Source of the DNA: Flavobacterium azizsancarii
Lineage (GTDB): Bacteria > Bacteroidota > Bacteroidia > Flavobacteriales > Flavobacteriaceae
DNA length: 64,000 nt
Reading direction: 5' to 3'
NCBI RefSeq assembly: GCF_027980145.1
Contig: NZ_JAMZNK010000009.1
Coordinates: 1-64,000 of the forward strand
The notes below the pieces were generated by a model. It did no database searches, had not been told where the DNA came from, and worked only from the letters and a program-made list of their open reading frames with translations. Each line of letters starts with the position of its first letter. Position 1 is the stretch's first letter. The translations under genes and the position numbers were made by a program. Positions 63,501-64,000 of this stretch are shown here, one piece after another.

Positions 63501-63969
63501 CAGAAACAAATTTGAATTTTCCGTCAAAGTCGGTAGTTGCTTCGTAATTCGTTCCTTCTATCATTACAGAAACACCTACTAACGGAAGCCCAGCTTTATC
63601 TGTAACAATTCCTTCTAAGTGTTTTTGCTGAACAGCTACGTTATTTTCTGTCTTTTTTTCGGAAGTATTTATTTTTTTAAGAATAATTTGATTGCCCAAA
63701 ATTTGATACGCAATCGTACTGTTGTTGAATAATTTTGATAAAACTGAGCTTAACTGCTCTTGCTTAACATTCAGAACAATTTTTTGGTTGATGTTTAATT
63801 CAGTTCGGTTGTAGAAAAAATGATAGTCAGTTTGTTCTTCAATAAGCTGAAGAACAGTAGTCAAACCTACCATTTTTACATCCATGGTAACTAAGTCTTT
63901 TTGTCCATAACAGCTCGATGCATTGACCTGTAATAGACTGGTAAATAAAAACAAGAAAGTTAATTTCAT
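60526..63969 (-). CDS. SusC/RagA-family TonB-dependent transporter with STN domain
   Basis: A 1147-residue outer-membrane receptor. The N-terminus has a signal peptide and a Secretin/TonB N-terminal (STN) domain (about 28-95, LTTVLQLIEEQTDYHFFYN). A carboxypeptidase-D-like domain follows (LEGIVTDKAGLPLVGVSV), then the plug (VGYGKQKRNE, RGANGVIIIKT) and the barrel ending in the aromatic VQVQF. The STN domain is typical of receptors that signal to a FecR anti-sigma factor, but any FecI/FecR pair would lie beyond 64000. The start is fixed by a TAA just upstream in frame. It opens the SusD, TlpA, M16 run. Confidence 0.93.
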   Translation of the reverse strand: MKLTFLFLFTSLLQVNASSCYGQKDLVTMDVKMVGLTTVLQLIEEQTDYHFFYNRTELNINQKIVLNVKQEQLSSVLSKLFNNSTIAYQILGNQIILKKINTSEKKTENNVAVQQKHLEGIVTDKAGLPLVGVSVMIEGTNYEATTDFDGKFKFVSDYNAKFLIFSQVGFEPRRVAVDGRTAFKIVLSPELNELEEVVLVGYGKQKRNEFSGAVSTLDAKDIVQAATGTIGFDRALGGLAAGVQVSQNTGRPGAPVRINIRGITSPFSSVGGGLNQPLFVIDGVPFNIDALQGANPLSTLNPNDIESFDVLKDAGATAIYGSRGANGVIIIKTKRGKKNQAPKLNFSYATTFAQPINKVGALNSSQYKSFYNLLVNNSVDAMNSGQLDPFLSYDLANIAKVDLDFDTFQVSNGGINDNYFGNANTDWNKEVFRSMAVTKQAHLSLSGGSEKTDYNFSTSFIDQEGLTINDKMKQYNLGISFDTDISNHVKMGSSVNVGHTEVNSGENDVLNQFTINTSIARARPDLPVRDENGKLLGQPDYQYGFMTLEPNPLMRLSNKTNNKAYNFIGNTYIEAEPLKDLKLKADVNASVFYNKNSSFIPKITETDFIYYPNDSYLNEEDGLVSNITTNLTANYNFKISEHKFGALAGAAWDKTNFNNSSHLYSGFPDDEVLINATSARTVIGYASNRVETGLYSLFSRLNYGYKDLYNATVNFRTDTSSKFGPDNKRAYFPSLSASWNINNESFLADVSNINILKLRASVGKVGSTNVSDFAFLQFFQNTASNIYNGSSAIVPENNFPNPNIGWETTKEVNLGLDFGFFHNRIKGSFDIYDRKTTGALVKTPIPFELGPNSYFSNFMDVSNKGIEITLGGDIIRSQDFVWSTSFNWSLNRNKLEKLNGASINSYQLDYYIEGEPVGTIMGYKVAKIFQSQDEVDALNAASPSGIYDKASTTVGDFMMEDVNDDGQINANDRAIIGNIQPDFFGGISNTFAYKNFSLNALFQYSVGAKSIWSAIPTGIYNTLGENKYTEYALNTWTPENTNARYAKAVYTDPSSNGRISDRYIYDTSYLRLKSIQLSYNFDQKLINRIGIESAKLTLTGTNLVTWTKWPGIDPETFSERGTITDQINNEDPYPLAKSYSLGVQVQF

Positions 63970-64000
63970 TTTTAAATTATGGGTACTGAAAATGTGCTTC

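Overview
The window looks like a piece of a Flavobacterium-type (Bacteroidota, Flavobacteriia) chromosome. It is AT-rich, carries TAnnTTTG-type promoters, and encodes a SusC/SusD pair, a T9SS C-terminal sorting domain and many Gln-ended signal peptides (FAQ type). Its core blocks are characteristic: ddl and coaD lie divergent from a PASTA protein and rluD, and the intergenic repeats are of flavobacterial kinds. I see no rRNA, tRNA or CRISPR array.

Layout. 1-6.5 kb: the 3' end of an unknown gene, a lipoprotein, a MocR-type regulator divergent from a cupin/DapA-like pair with candidate operators between them, a nested inverted-repeat element, a DbpA-like RNA helicase and a small secreted protein. 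6.6-12.5 kb: core genes phnA, coaD, a zinc-ribbon membrane protein, a DUF421 protein and ddl on the minus strand, then a PASTA protein and rluD on the plus strand. 12.6-26.7 kb: a long minus-strand run of housekeeping and envelope genes (lipoprotein plus ModF-like ATPase, sulfurtransferase, ThuA-like protein, DUF1398, alpha/beta hydrolase, MscS channel, thioesterase, membrane proteins, Na+/H+ antiporter, two related secreted proteins, a membrane protein, a TlpA-like lipid- or periplasm-directed protein). 27.2-29.1 kb: dnaK, behind a sigma-54-like promoter with a TGTCA motif array.

29.07-51.40 kb: a genomic island inserted at the 3' end of dnaK. Its borders are 149-bp direct repeats that contain the last 9 bases of dnaK and its terminator. 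Inside are an excisionase-like HTH protein, a tyrosine recombinase that has lost its usual catalytic-Tyr tail, a NERD protein, a phospholipase D-like protein, two tandem outer-membrane beta-barrels, a T9SS-sorted protein and a giant (about 3300 aa) SpvB/TcdB/RHS polymorphic toxin ending in a putative PD-(D/E)XK nuclease. Its candidate immunity gene follows 2 bp later. Further small orphan genes and a decayed second RHS core fragment follow. The island therefore looks like an immobilised carrier of an interbacterial or host-directed toxin module.

51.4-54.7 kb: just outside the island lies a wrecked bacteriocin-type locus. It has two double-glycine leader precursors (one frameshifted, one with an amber codon), an intact small membrane peptide, and an HlyD adaptor joined by a deletion to the tail of its ABC exporter. 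IS21-like end repeats and a truncated IS4-type transposase follow. 54.9-64 kb: a minus-strand locus SusC (with STN domain), SusD, TlpA-like thioredoxin and M16 protease, most simply read as uptake and processing of a peptide-like substrate.

All functional assignments are from reading motifs by eye; no database search was run.
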